DNA of 8,679 nucleotides, from positions 69,080 through 77,758 of the forward strand of contig JAHYZZ010000004.1 in the NCBI GenBank assembly GCA_019424135.1, in the 5' to 3' direction. The position numbers and the translations under genes are program-made. The stretch is from Lachnospiraceae bacterium (GTDB lineage: Bacteria > Bacillota > Clostridia > Lachnospirales > Lachnospiraceae). Below, in pieces: positions 1-6,311 of the stretch (the first letter of the stretch is position 1; the number at the start of each line of letters is the position of its first letter). The notes under the pieces were generated by a model. It searched no databases and had not been told where the DNA came from. It was given only the letters and a program-made list of their open reading frames with translations.

Positions 1-17
1 ACAAATAGGTACAGGGC

Positions 18-74
18 AAAGTGCAAAATAGGACGTAGACCTTTGCAAAAGGTCTACGTCCTATTTTGCACTTT
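18..74. terminator. Perfect 27-bp hairpin, probable bidirectional intrinsic terminator
   Basis: Positions 18-44 and 48-74 are perfect reverse complements around a three-base loop (GCA). The inner 14 bp (31-44 with 48-61) is the GC-richer core. On either strand the core is preceded by an A-rich stretch and followed by a T-rich one (TATTTTGCACTTT), the layout of a bidirectional intrinsic terminator. The TAA stop of the minus-strand MATE gene (73-75) lies in the outer stem. The hairpin would end that transcript, and probably also a convergent gene left of the window. The T-rich stretch is interrupted rather than a clean run, so strength is uncertain. Confidence 0.7.
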
Positions 75-1428
75 ATCGTATCTTCTCAAGCCCGTGAATC
101 CAGTCCGATTTCAAAAAATAAATCAGAAATACGATGGAACTTAACAGCCATGTCAGAGGATATGCCCAAAAGATCACTTGTATGCTCGGAATGAACTGTA
201 CCACGACGCTGATATAGCTTACCCGAATCACACACCAACAGATCATCATGACAAACATAGGAACTACTGATCTGCCGGCTCCTCTTAATATCCCTGCCAT
301 ACAGTGTGAAAATGCCAAAAGAAAGTAAAACCAGGTGACTGTCCTTGCCCAGGTGACACCATACCCTACTGCTTCGCTTCCTCCCCCAAAAGCACTGATC
401 AGTACCGGTGCAAAAAAATTGATCAAAAGACCGACCACCTCCGCAATCGATAAGGAACAGACTGCCCCGATCACTGCTCCTTTTTTTGCCCTCTCATATT
501 CCCGGGCACCAAGGTTCTGGCTGATAAATGTGGTCAATGCCAGAGCAAAACAAGTCACCGGAAGGAATCCAAATCCTTCAATCTTTGAGTAAGATCCACA
601 ACCAGCTACTGCCGTAGCGCCAAAGGTATTGATATTCGCCTGAACAAATACATTTGCCACAGATATGATGGAGTTTTGCACTCCGGCCGGCACACCGTTG
701 ACCACAATCTGTCGTAGCATATTGGAATCCATTTTCACTTTTAAAATCTCTAGTTTGAATACTTCATTTCCTTTTTTTAGCTGATACAGACATAGAAAAG
801 CACTTAAAAACTGTGAAAGAATCGTTGCAAATGCAGCCGACCATACATCCCATCTAAATACTCCTACAAATAAAAGATCAAGCACAATATTTGTAACCGA
901 TGAAATAATAAGGAAGATCAGAGGATGCTTGCTGTCCCCCATTGCCTGCAGCGTTCCTACAAAAAAGTTATACATAACAAATGCAAGAGATCCTGCAAAA
1001 TAGACCCGGAAATAAGAAAGGGATTCCGGAAGCACCTCCGTAGGTGTTCCCATAAGTACCAGTATCTTGGGCGCCGCTATAATCCCAACGATGGTCAGAA
1101 TGATTCCACAAATCAATCCAAATACCATCGTCGTATGGATAGATTTTTTTAGATTTTCGCTGTCGCCTGCACCGAAATATTTTCCGGTCACCACACCGGC
1201 TCCTATAGCGATCCCGTTAAAAAATCCCACCATGAGAAAAATCAGATTTCCAGAAGAGCTGACGGCAGCCAGCGCATTATTTCCAAGAAAATTACCAACG
1301 ATCACAGAGTCGGCCGTGTTGTATAGCTGTTGAAATAAGTTTCCCCAGAAAAGAGGAACGGCGAATGCCACCAGACGTTTCCAGATTGGGCCGTTGGTCA
1401 TCAATATCGCCGATGATTTCTGTGCCAT
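73..1428 (-). CDS. MATE family multidrug/cation antiporter (NorM/DinF-like)
   Basis: This 451-residue integral membrane protein has the usual length for a MATE exporter, a family that expels organic cations or drugs in exchange for Na+ or H+. Two homologous halves of six helices are visible. The N half opens with VPLFWGNLFQQLYNTADS (residues 24-41) followed by VGNFLGNNALAAV; the C half has GVPAGVQNSIIS (245-256). The QAMGDSKHP loop (161-169) and TFISQNLGA (300-308) are typical of the family. The ATG at 1428 was chosen because GGGGG lies 7 bases upstream and MAQKSSAILM leads straight into the first helix. A longer frame to 1626 is open but would overlap the divergent gene at 1574 and lies upstream of the likely promoter. 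It is transcribed alone, divergently from the DMT transporter. The substrate cannot be told from sequence. Confidence 0.92.
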   Translation of the reverse strand: MAQKSSAILMTNGPIWKRLVAFAVPLFWGNLFQQLYNTADSVIVGNFLGNNALAAVSSSGNLIFLMVGFFNGIAIGAGVVTGKYFGAGDSENLKKSIHTTMVFGLICGIILTIVGIIAAPKILVLMGTPTEVLPESLSYFRVYFAGSLAFVMYNFFVGTLQAMGDSKHPLIFLIISSVTNIVLDLLFVGVFRWDVWSAAFATILSQFLSAFLCLYQLKKGNEVFKLEILKVKMDSNMLRQIVVNGVPAGVQNSIISVANVFVQANINTFGATAVAGCGSYSKIEGFGFLPVTCFALALTTFISQNLGAREYERAKKGAVIGAVCSLSIAEVVGLLINFFAPVLISAFGGGSEAVGYGVTWARTVTWFYFLLAFSHCMAGILRGAGRSVVPMFVMMICWCVIRVSYISVVVQFIPSIQVIFWAYPLTWLLSSIVFLIYFLKSDWIHGLEKIR

Positions 1429-1462
1429 ACTAATTCCCCCAATAAAGATATTTCTAAAAATC

Positions 1463-1471
1463 AGTATAGCA
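1463..1471 (-). promoter_or_regulatory. Extended -10 promoter for the MATE gene
   Basis: Read on the minus strand this is TGC-TATACT, an extended -10 element about 34 bases upstream of the MATE start codon. No convincing -35 hexamer lies 16-18 bases further upstream (the closest is TTCTGC), so recognition would rest on the extended -10. The placement gives a 5' leader of about 28 bases containing the GGGGG ribosome binding site. Confidence 0.45.
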
Positions 1472-1514
1472 CATTTTGTAACTGGCAGAAGCAGAAAATA
1501 TAGCTTTTGACTGA

Positions 1515-1544
1515 TTGACGCGCATTCCCCCATTTGTCTATAAT
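1515..1544 (+). promoter_or_regulatory. Sigma-A type promoter for the DMT transporter
   Basis: TTGACG (1515-1520) and a perfect TATAAT (1539-1544) are separated by 18 bases, giving a start of transcription near 1551 and a leader of about 23 bases. A second -35-like TTGACT sits just upstream (1507-1512). The -10 lies between the arms of an imperfect inverted repeat (1522-1536 and 1556-1569), so binding of a repressor there could block it; that is inference. Confidence 0.75.
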
Positions 1545-1573
1545 AGAACATAGAGCAAACGGGGGATGCAAAA

Positions 1574-2407
1574 ATGTTTTTTCTTATTTCTTCTATCGGC
1601 ATTAATCTTTGCATGACTTTTCTCATGCGTTATTCTGAACACCACAATGGCAACCGATATGCACTGAATATCTGGAATTATCTGACCGGCTCCCTGATCA
1701 GTATTCTCATGCTGGAGGACAAAAGCCTGATCTTTCACGCGGATGCGGTCAGTCTTGGAGCGGGGATTCTAAATGGCGTTGGATTTGTAGTCTCCCTGGT
1801 CTTTATACAACTTAGTATTCGCAGAAATGGTGCGCCTTTAACGACCACCTTTAACCGTCTGGGAATTTTGATTCCTACAATCTTATCCGGTTTATTTTTC
1901 CTGGAAATCCCCTCTTTGATACAAATGACAGGGCTGATTCTTTGCAGCTTTGCCATCTTTTTTATGAACTCTGGCAGCCAGGAAAATCGTCCTCCCTTCC
2001 GATTTGGCCTAATCATGATCTTTATTCTGGGAGGTCTTTTGGACTTCCTTTCCAAGATTTACAGTCGCTATTACGGTTCAGACAGCCAGACTTGTTTTGT
2101 ATTCTACACATTTTTTTCCGCTTTGGCCATCAGCATTGTCATATATTTCCGGGATGGCGCCAGGATGAGCCGGCAGGATATTCTAATTGGAATCGGCGTG
2201 GGTATCCCTAATCAACTGACTACCCTGTTTCTCTTAAGAGCAGCCGCCGTACTTCCGGCATACATCGTCTACCCCACCTATAGTGCCGGGCTGATCATAC
2301 TGGTAAACGTCATCAACTATCTGGCGTTCCGGGAGAGGCTGAACCGTCGTCAGTATATTGCAACCGGGCTGATTGGTGTCGGCCTCATCCTCATCAATCT
2401 TATATAA
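1574..2407 (+). CDS. EamA/DMT-superfamily transporter
   Basis: The 277-residue, strongly hydrophobic protein fits the 10-helix drug/metabolite transporter fold made of two EamA repeats. The first repeat ends with FFLEIPSLIQMTGLILCSFAIFF in outline (FFLEIP at 108-113, then Q-x-x-G at 117-120). The second ends with the matching FRERLNRRQYIATGLIGVG (residues 252-270). This repeated acidic-residue, then Q-x-x-G pattern before the last helix of each half is the family hallmark. Members move amino acids, sugars, nucleosides or other small metabolites across the cytoplasmic membrane; the substrate here is unknown. The ATG at 1574 is preceded by GGGGGA (1561-1566) with 7 bases spacing and by a good promoter. 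The stop codon ends at 2407, directly against the stop of the convergent fRMsr gene. Confidence 0.85.
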   Translation: MFFLISSIGINLCMTFLMRYSEHHNGNRYALNIWNYLTGSLISILMLEDKSLIFHADAVSLGAGILNGVGFVVSLVFIQLSIRRNGAPLTTTFNRLGILIPTILSGLFFLEIPSLIQMTGLILCSFAIFFMNSGSQENRPPFRFGLIMIFILGGLLDFLSKIYSRYYGSDSQTCFVFYTFFSALAISIVIYFRDGARMSRQDILIGIGVGIPNQLTTLFLLRAAAVLPAYIVYPTYSAGLIILVNVINYLAFRERLNRRQYIATGLIGVGLILINLI

Positions 2408-2896
2408 TTAAAAAGAACGTCCCTTCTCTTTCAAAAATACCTGTTCCAACACAGGAACCAAACTCTCTAACCCCTCCTGGTCTTCTTGTGTAAATCGAGA
2501 TTTTACAGGGCTGTCAATATCCAGCACTGCGCAGACATTTCCCGCCTGATCATGCAGTGGAAGCACGATTTCCGATTGAGATGCACTGTCACATGGGATA
2601 TGTCCCGGAAACTGATGCACATCTTCCACCCGGATCACTTTATCATGGGCTGCCGCTGTTCCGCAGACGCCTCTTCCGACCTGGATCTTTGTACAGGCTC
2701 GTTTTCCCTGAAATGGACCAAGTATCAGCTGTTCTCCTTCCATCAGATAAAATCCCACCCAGTTAATCTTTTCCATGTTCTCATTTAGCAGAGCAGATGC
2801 ATTTGCCAGATCTGCAATCACATACTGACAGCTTTCTATTTCTCCTATAAGTTTGGTCTTTAATAATTGATATAGAAACTTTTTTGTTTTCTCCAT
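2408..2896 (-). CDS. msrC: Free methionine-(R)-sulfoxide reductase (fRMsr), GAF domain
   Basis: This cytoplasmic 162-residue protein is a single GAF domain. The family reduces free L-methionine-(R)-sulfoxide, repairing oxidised methionine using electrons from thioredoxin. It carries the family signatures NWVGFYL (45-51), LILGPFQGK (57-65), RGVCGTAAA (75-83), DVHQFPGHI (92-100) and CDSASQSEIVLPL (102-114). The three conserved cysteines are C68, C78 and C102; their spacing (10 and 24 residues) is the same as Cys84, Cys94 and Cys118 of E. coli fRMsr as I recall them. An additional C122 is present. AAGGA lies about 7 bases upstream of the ATG. It has its own promoter and is convergent with the DMT gene with zero intergenic bases. 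Read-through from the upstream CHR operon is possible because no strong terminator separates them. Confidence 0.93.
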   Translation of the reverse strand: MEKTKKFLYQLLKTKLIGEIESCQYVIADLANASALLNENMEKINWVGFYLMEGEQLILGPFQGKRACTKIQVGRGVCGTAAAHDKVIRVEDVHQFPGHIPCDSASQSEIVLPLHDQAGNVCAVLDIDSPVKSRFTQEDQEGLESLVPVLEQVFLKEKGRSF

Positions 2897-2943
2897 TATC
2901 TTTTCCTTTCTATCCTTTTCTCATATAAATAATCTTCTTTTCT

Positions 2944-2972
2944 AGTATAATTTTTATATAGAAAATCATCAA
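2944..2972 (-). promoter_or_regulatory. Sigma-A type promoter for the fRMsr gene
   Basis: On the minus strand TTGATG (2972-2967) and TATACT (2949-2944) are separated by exactly 17 bases. This places transcription start near 2937 and leaves a leader of about 40 bases with the AAGGA ribosome binding site. No riboswitch-like fold or operator dyad is evident in the short leader. Confidence 0.7.
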
Positions 2973-3024
2973 GTACATTTCAGGGACATACTCTTCTTAG
3001 CCAGGAGAAGAGAAACCGCAATCC

Positions 3025-3513
3025 TCATACAATTTCTATATCATCATCGTGCAGCATCAAAATACCTGCTGCAAAGAGAACTCCAATATATAGTTCTGGT
3101 ATCTTCTTTTCTAGGTGTAATTCTTTTCGCAAGCACATCATATGCTTCATCTCACCTATTTTTTCTCCATTTAATAAAATTGTAAATATCCTCTTCCGAG
3201 TCTGCTGTAGTGCCAATATTCCACAGCATACATCCATCTCTATCTTCTCTGCTATAGGAAGCCTTGTACCAGATAAAGTATCTCGCGTTTCTCTCTCTTG
3301 ATATTTCATTATGCACCGAATGGGTTTCCCCTCCGATTTTTCTATTAAAATTTCACCCTCTCTACGAATGATTGTATAGAGTTTCTCTTTTTCTACATTG
3401 CTGACTATTAATTTGTTTCCAACAAGAAATCCTTTTTGAATTATTTCAATCATTCTGTCTTTTTCGTCGTATATCTGATACCCACAAATTCCGGTTTTCA
3501 TCAAATATTTCAT
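3025..3513 (-). CDS. Small LURP-one/tubby-C-terminal-like protein (tentative)
   Basis: The 162-residue soluble protein has no signal peptide. Its alternating short strands resemble the LURP-one-related/tubby C-terminal-like beta-barrel family (as in B. subtilis YxjI). Features supporting this are an opening MKYLMKTG, then YQIYDEKDRMIEI (12-24), a GFLVGNKLIVSN turn (28-39), and a final hydrophobic helix LYIGVLFAAGILML (141-154) that would thread the barrel. The assignment is by pattern only. The start at 3513 is preferred: GGGAG (3527-3523) is 9 bases upstream, whereas an in-frame ATG at 3522 directly abuts that site. The 3522 ATG does, however, form an ATGA overlap with the upstream CHR stop, so coupled initiation there would add three residues. 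It is the last gene of the CHR operon. It is AT-richer than the CHR genes (hand-counted lines 30-43% GC). Confidence 0.6.
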   Translation of the reverse strand: MKYLMKTGICGYQIYDEKDRMIEIIQKGFLVGNKLIVSNVEKEKLYTIIRREGEILIEKSEGKPIRCIMKYQERETRDTLSGTRLPIAEKIEMDVCCGILALQQTRKRIFTILLNGEKIGEMKHMMCLRKELHLEKKIPELYIGVLFAAGILMLHDDDIEIV

Positions 3514-3518
3514 CTGTT

Positions 3519-4082
3519 TCATCTCCCGATCAATGATATTCCCAAATTAGCCACACCTGCCAATAACATGACCCATATTGGATTCATTCTACATTTTTGA
3601 AGTAGGACTATCCCTCCTGCAAAGATCGTCGCCATGATCCAATTGATCCCGCCCAGACTCATCCCGGAATTATTTCCCCAGAGTGAACTTACTAAAATTG
3701 ATATTCCCGCAGAAGCAATCATAGCAACAACCGCAGGTCTTAAAGAATTTAAAATTCCCTGAAGAACTGCCATGTTTTTATATCTTAAATATAACTTTGC
3801 AATCAGAGTTACAATGACACAGGATGGCAGGATGCAGCCAAGAGTAGCCATCAAAGCTCCTGGAACACCGGCAACTTTAATTCCCACAAAAGTGGCAGAG
3901 TTAATGGCAATCGGTCCCGGCGTCATCTGTGAAATTGTAATCAGATCTGTAAATTCTGCCATGCTCAGCCACCCATGCTCTGTGACCACCTGTCCCTGAA
4001 TCAGCGGCATTGCCGCATATCCGCCGCCAAAACTAAAAAGTCCGATTTGAAGAAAACTCCAGAACAATTCAAGATAGATCAT
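3519..4082 (-). CDS. Short-chain chromate transporter (CHR) family protein, second subunit
   Basis: This 187-residue, six-helix-type membrane protein carries one CHR domain. It has FSFGGGYAAMPLIQ near the N terminus (16-29) and the PGPIAINSATFVGIK motif (55-69), followed by AGVPGALMATLGCILPS (71-87). Short CHR proteins are usually encoded as adjacent pairs that are thought to assemble as a two-part, antiparallel transporter equivalent to the ~400-residue ChrA. Chromate efflux is shown for some members, but in anaerobes the natural oxyanion is often unknown. The ATG at 4082 overlaps the upstream stop as ATGA, and AGGAG sits 9 bases upstream, arguing for translational coupling. A longer open frame to 4175 only overlaps the upstream gene and was discarded. 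Downstream, its TGA overlaps the ribosome binding/start region of the tubby-like gene. Confidence 0.9.
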   Translation of the reverse strand: MIYLELFWSFLQIGLFSFGGGYAAMPLIQGQVVTEHGWLSMAEFTDLITISQMTPGPIAINSATFVGIKVAGVPGALMATLGCILPSCVIVTLIAKLYLRYKNMAVLQGILNSLRPAVVAMIASAGISILVSSLWGNNSGMSLGGINWIMATIFAGGIVLLQKCRMNPIWVMLLAGVANLGISLIGR

Positions 4083-4645
4083 TTCTTTTCTCTCCTTTTC
4101 CCTGTCAAAGTCCTTACTGCCCCGATCACTCCGCAGACAAGGATGATATAGATGACATTGACTCCAAAAATACATGCCGCCAGAAACGCAAGGGTCATAA
4201 TCGCTATAGATATCACACTTCGTCCGTGAATAATCCCCCTTGCCATTTCAAATACAACCGCTGCAATGACAGCCGCCACTCCTGCCTGCATGCCCTCCAG
4301 GATTTCACTGACGATATAATTACTGCGAAACGCCTGATAAAAGACAGAGATAACAGAAATAATTAAAAACGGAGGCAGAACCGTTGCGACAATGGCGGTC
4401 AACGCTCCGATCATGCCGGCCAGTTTATACCCTACCACGATCGCGCCGTTGACTGCGATCGCTCCAGGAGCAGACTGCGCGATTGCAGTAAGATCCAGCA
4501 TCTCATCCTCCTCGATCCAGTGGTATTCATCCACAAATTTCTTCTTCATCAGTGTTACAATCACATATCCGCCTCCAAAGGTAAACGCACTCAGATACAA
4601 TGTGGATACAAAAATCCTTAATAAAACACTTCTTTTATTCTCCAT
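4079..4645 (-). CDS. Short-chain chromate transporter (CHR) family protein, first subunit
   Basis: The first gene of the CHR pair encodes 188 residues with FTFGGGYVIVTLM (21-33), the SAPGAIAVNGAIVVGYK motif (58-74) and AGMIGALTAIVATVLPP (76-92). Three or four hydrophobic segments follow, and the tail is positively charged (GKRREKK). The two proteins share the GGGY and PG-x-IA-x-N motifs but differ elsewhere, as expected for heteromeric partners with opposite topology. A strong AGGAGG lies 8 bases upstream of the ATG. The gene is divergent from the LysR regulator across 106 bases, the classical arrangement in which the regulator controls the transporter. The substrate is not predictable; chromate is the family name, not a demonstrated function here. 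Confidence 0.9.
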   Translation of the reverse strand: MENKRSVLLRIFVSTLYLSAFTFGGGYVIVTLMKKKFVDEYHWIEEDEMLDLTAIAQSAPGAIAVNGAIVVGYKLAGMIGALTAIVATVLPPFLIISVISVFYQAFRSNYIVSEILEGMQAGVAAVIAAVVFEMARGIIHGRSVISIAIMTLAFLAACIFGVNVIYIILVCGVIGAVRTLTGKRREKK

Positions 4646-4680
4646 AAGAGTCTCCTCCTTCTTTTCAAGTATATTTCTTC

Positions 4681-4709
4681 TTGATTTATAATGGAAATAC
4701 TATTATTCT
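4681..4709 (+). promoter_or_regulatory. Possible promoter for the LysR regulator gene
   Basis: TTGATT (4681-4686) and TATTCT (4704-4709) are 17 bases apart, giving a leader of about 35 bases. The sequence is very AT-rich, and a perfect TATAAT at 4718-4723 is an alternative -10, although no good -35 lies 17 bases before it. The exact start is therefore uncertain. Confidence 0.4.
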
Positions 4710-4714
4710 ATTAA
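4685..4714 (-). promoter_or_regulatory. Possible promoter for the CHR operon
   Basis: On the minus strand TTAATA (4714-4709) and TATAAA (4690-4685) are 18 bases apart. This gives a leader of roughly 30-35 bases ending in the AGGAGG site of the first CHR gene. It overlaps the candidate LysR promoter on the other strand, so the two transcripts would compete or be co-regulated. AT-rich context weakens the call. Confidence 0.35.
4696..4712. promoter_or_regulatory. Candidate LysR-type operator (T-N11-A box)
   Basis: AATA-N9-TATT is a short dyad containing T-N11-A (T at 4698, A at 4710), the generic LysR-type regulator box. It lies midway between the divergent genes and overlaps both candidate promoters. 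In DNA this AT-rich such a match can arise by chance. Confidence 0.3.
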
Positions 4715-4751
4715 ATATATAATACTTTTCTTATATAGGAGACAGACAGGA

Positions 4752-5633
4752 ATGACTCTTCGCCATATGAAAATTTTTGTATCCGTTTTTCGCCATAGCA
4801 ATATCACACGGGCCGCCACTGAACTGCACCTGGCACAGCCCTCTGTCAGCTTTGCAATTAAAGAATTGGAAAATTATTATGGCATCCGCCTGTTTGAAAG
4901 AATCGGAAAGCGGATCACGCCCACAGAAACGGGGAAAGAATTCTTTGGCTATGCCCTTCATATTGTATCTATGTTTGATGAGATGGAAAAAAAGATCCGT
5001 AACTGGGATACACTGGGCACGATACGCCTGGGCGCCAGCATCACCATCGGAACCCATATACTTCCGACACTTGTTAGACAGTATCAGGCGCTCTATCCGG
5101 ATCTACGGACGGAAGTCACCATCAAAAAGTCTTCCTCCATCGAGCGTCATATCCTGAACAATGACATCGACATTGGCTTAATCGAAACTCAGCCTGACCA
5201 ACCAGATATTGTTGCAGTTCCTTTTATGGAAGACTCTCTGCAGGCTATCGTTGCAATAGATCACCCTCTTTCAAAATGCCATGAAATTACTCTGGAACAG
5301 CTGGCGAAATATCCCTTTCTGATGCGCGAAAAGGGCAGTGCAGGCCGCGAAATCCTGGATTCCTACTTTGCCCTACTCCAGATTACCGTCCATCCCCTCT
5401 GGGAAAGTGCAAGTACTCAGGCAATCGTCCGCGGGGTTGCCGAAGGACTAGGGGTTGCTGTTCTTCCCTATCTCCTGGTTAAAAAAAATATTGATGAACA
5501 CACTGTAAAAACGATTCCTTTTTCTCATCCGATGACAAGGAAACTCAACATCATCTACCACAAAAGCAAATATTTGACCGACAATATGAATACTTTCATC
5601 AGCCTGTGTAAAAAATTTGGCAGCAGAGAATAG
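4752..5633 (+). CDS. LysR-family transcriptional regulator
   Basis: This 293-residue protein has the standard length and layout of the family. A winged helix-turn-helix spans residues 1-60 (ITRAATELHLAQPSVSFAIKELE, roughly 18-40, then GIRLFER 44-50 and TPTETG 56-61). A linker helix follows, then a periplasmic-binding-protein-like effector domain from about 88 to 290. The effector domain opens with GTIRLGASITIGTHILP (89-105) and contains MREKGSAGR (191-199), a segment like that in CysL-type regulators. Those regulators sense sulfur-related or other small anions, which would suit control of an oxyanion transporter; the ligand is inference. AGGAGA (4737-4742) precedes the ATG with 9 bases. The divergent CHR operon is the likely target, together with its own gene. 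The last codons form part of a terminator hairpin that serves the convergent gene. Confidence 0.92.
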   Translation: MTLRHMKIFVSVFRHSNITRAATELHLAQPSVSFAIKELENYYGIRLFERIGKRITPTETGKEFFGYALHIVSMFDEMEKKIRNWDTLGTIRLGASITIGTHILPTLVRQYQALYPDLRTEVTIKKSSSIERHILNNDIDIGLIETQPDQPDIVAVPFMEDSLQAIVAIDHPLSKCHEITLEQLAKYPFLMREKGSAGREILDSYFALLQITVHPLWESASTQAIVRGVAEGLGVAVLPYLLVKKNIDEHTVKTIPFSHPMTRKLNIIYHKSKYLTDNMNTFISLCKKFGSRE

Positions 5634-5647
5634 CCTCTCTGCTGCCA
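5610..5647 (-). terminator. Intrinsic terminator of the MATE-kinase operon, inside the LysR 3' end
   Basis: Arms 5618-5629 and 5636-5647 pair perfectly (12 bp, GC-rich) around a six-base loop. On the minus strand the hairpin is followed by AAATTTTTT, a clear T run, so it should stop transcripts from the kinase-like gene that ends at 5694. On the plus strand it is followed by A-rich DNA and is a poor terminator. The LysR stop codon (5631-5633) lies in the loop. Confidence 0.8.
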
Positions 5648-5693
5648 TAAAAAAGGAAAACATATTTTAAAGTACCGGCAAATATATTCTACT

Positions 5694-6272
5694 TTAATAA
5701 AGATTCTTAATAATTTCCACGCACCGATCGATTCCAAGGGTTCCACTGTTGAGTGTAATATCGTAATTCTGGGCATGTCCCCATTTCATATTGGTATAAA
5801 ACCGGTGGTAGGCTGCCCGGCGTTTATCTTTCTCTTTGATCCGCTGTTCCGGAGATTCTTCTCTTTCTCCATAAATCTTGACAATCCGGTCTGCCCGGAA
5901 TTCCAGATCAGCATGGATAAAGACTTTCAAACAGTCTGCCGTATCCCGCAGAACATAGTCTGCACAGCGACCTACGATGACACAGGATTCTTTTTGAGCA
6001 AGCTCTGTGATCAGCTTAAACTGTATCTGCCACAAGTAGTCCGCATTGGTCGGACCAAAGGCTCTGGTGGAAAAGGCAGATGACAAAAATCCTCCCGATG
6101 CCTGCTCTCCGGCATCTGCTATATACTGCTCATCAAATCCGGTTTCTTCCGCAATCTTCTGAAGCAGCTCGCTGTCGTAACAAGGGATTCCCAGCTGTTC
6201 TGCCGTCATTTTTCCGATAGTACGTCCACCACTTCCAAACTCACGGCTAATAGTTATGATTCTATTTTTCAT
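5694..6272 (-). CDS. Cytidylate kinase-like family protein
   Basis: The 192-residue cytoplasmic protein belongs to the cytidylate-kinase-like P-loop family common in Clostridia. It starts with IITISREFGSGGRTIGK (5-21), then LGIPCYDSELL (27-37), VIVGRCADYVLRD (98-110), and a lid-like basic stretch RIKEKDKRRAAYHRFY (144-159), ending NYDITLNSGTLGID (169-182). True cytidylate kinases phosphorylate CMP/dCMP and have a GKS/T Walker A. Here the equivalent loop is GSGGR with no lysine at the normal position, which as far as I recall is usual for this family. The real substrate is not established, so CMP kinase activity should not be assumed. AAGGAG lies about 8 bases upstream. The gene follows the MepA-like MATE gene by 39 bases with no terminator, so they are probably cotranscribed. 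Confidence 0.85.
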   Translation of the reverse strand: MKNRIITISREFGSGGRTIGKMTAEQLGIPCYDSELLQKIAEETGFDEQYIADAGEQASGGFLSSAFSTRAFGPTNADYLWQIQFKLITELAQKESCVIVGRCADYVLRDTADCLKVFIHADLEFRADRIVKIYGEREESPEQRIKEKDKRRAAYHRFYTNMKWGHAQNYDITLNSGTLGIDRCVEIIKNLY

Positions 6273-6311
6273 TTTTCATTCTCCTTTCTTTTCCCATGAC
6301 TTTTGCTCTAT

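Noticed and set aside
18..74. End of an insertion sequence or MITE
   Set aside because: No transposase, target-site duplication or second copy is visible; the A-rich/T-rich flanks and position at a stop codon fit a terminator better.
1429..1626. N-terminal extension of the first MATE gene by 66 residues
   Set aside because: It lies upstream of the GGGGG ribosome binding site and the extended -10, overlaps the divergent DMT gene, and has no MATE similarity.
2443..2461. Short dyad GTTCC/GGAAC downstream of the DMT stop
   Set aside because: It is only five pairs, lies within fRMsr coding sequence and is not followed by a T run.
2991..3012. Hairpin CTCTTCT/AGAAGAG after the tubby-like gene
   Set aside because: It has only seven pairs with an eight-base loop and no T run on either strand, so it is not called a terminator; it may weakly attenuate read-through into the fRMsr gene.
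4083..4175. N-terminal extension of the second CHR protein
   Set aside because: It overlaps the end of the first CHR gene, and the ATG at 4082 has both an AGGAG site and an ATGA coupling overlap.
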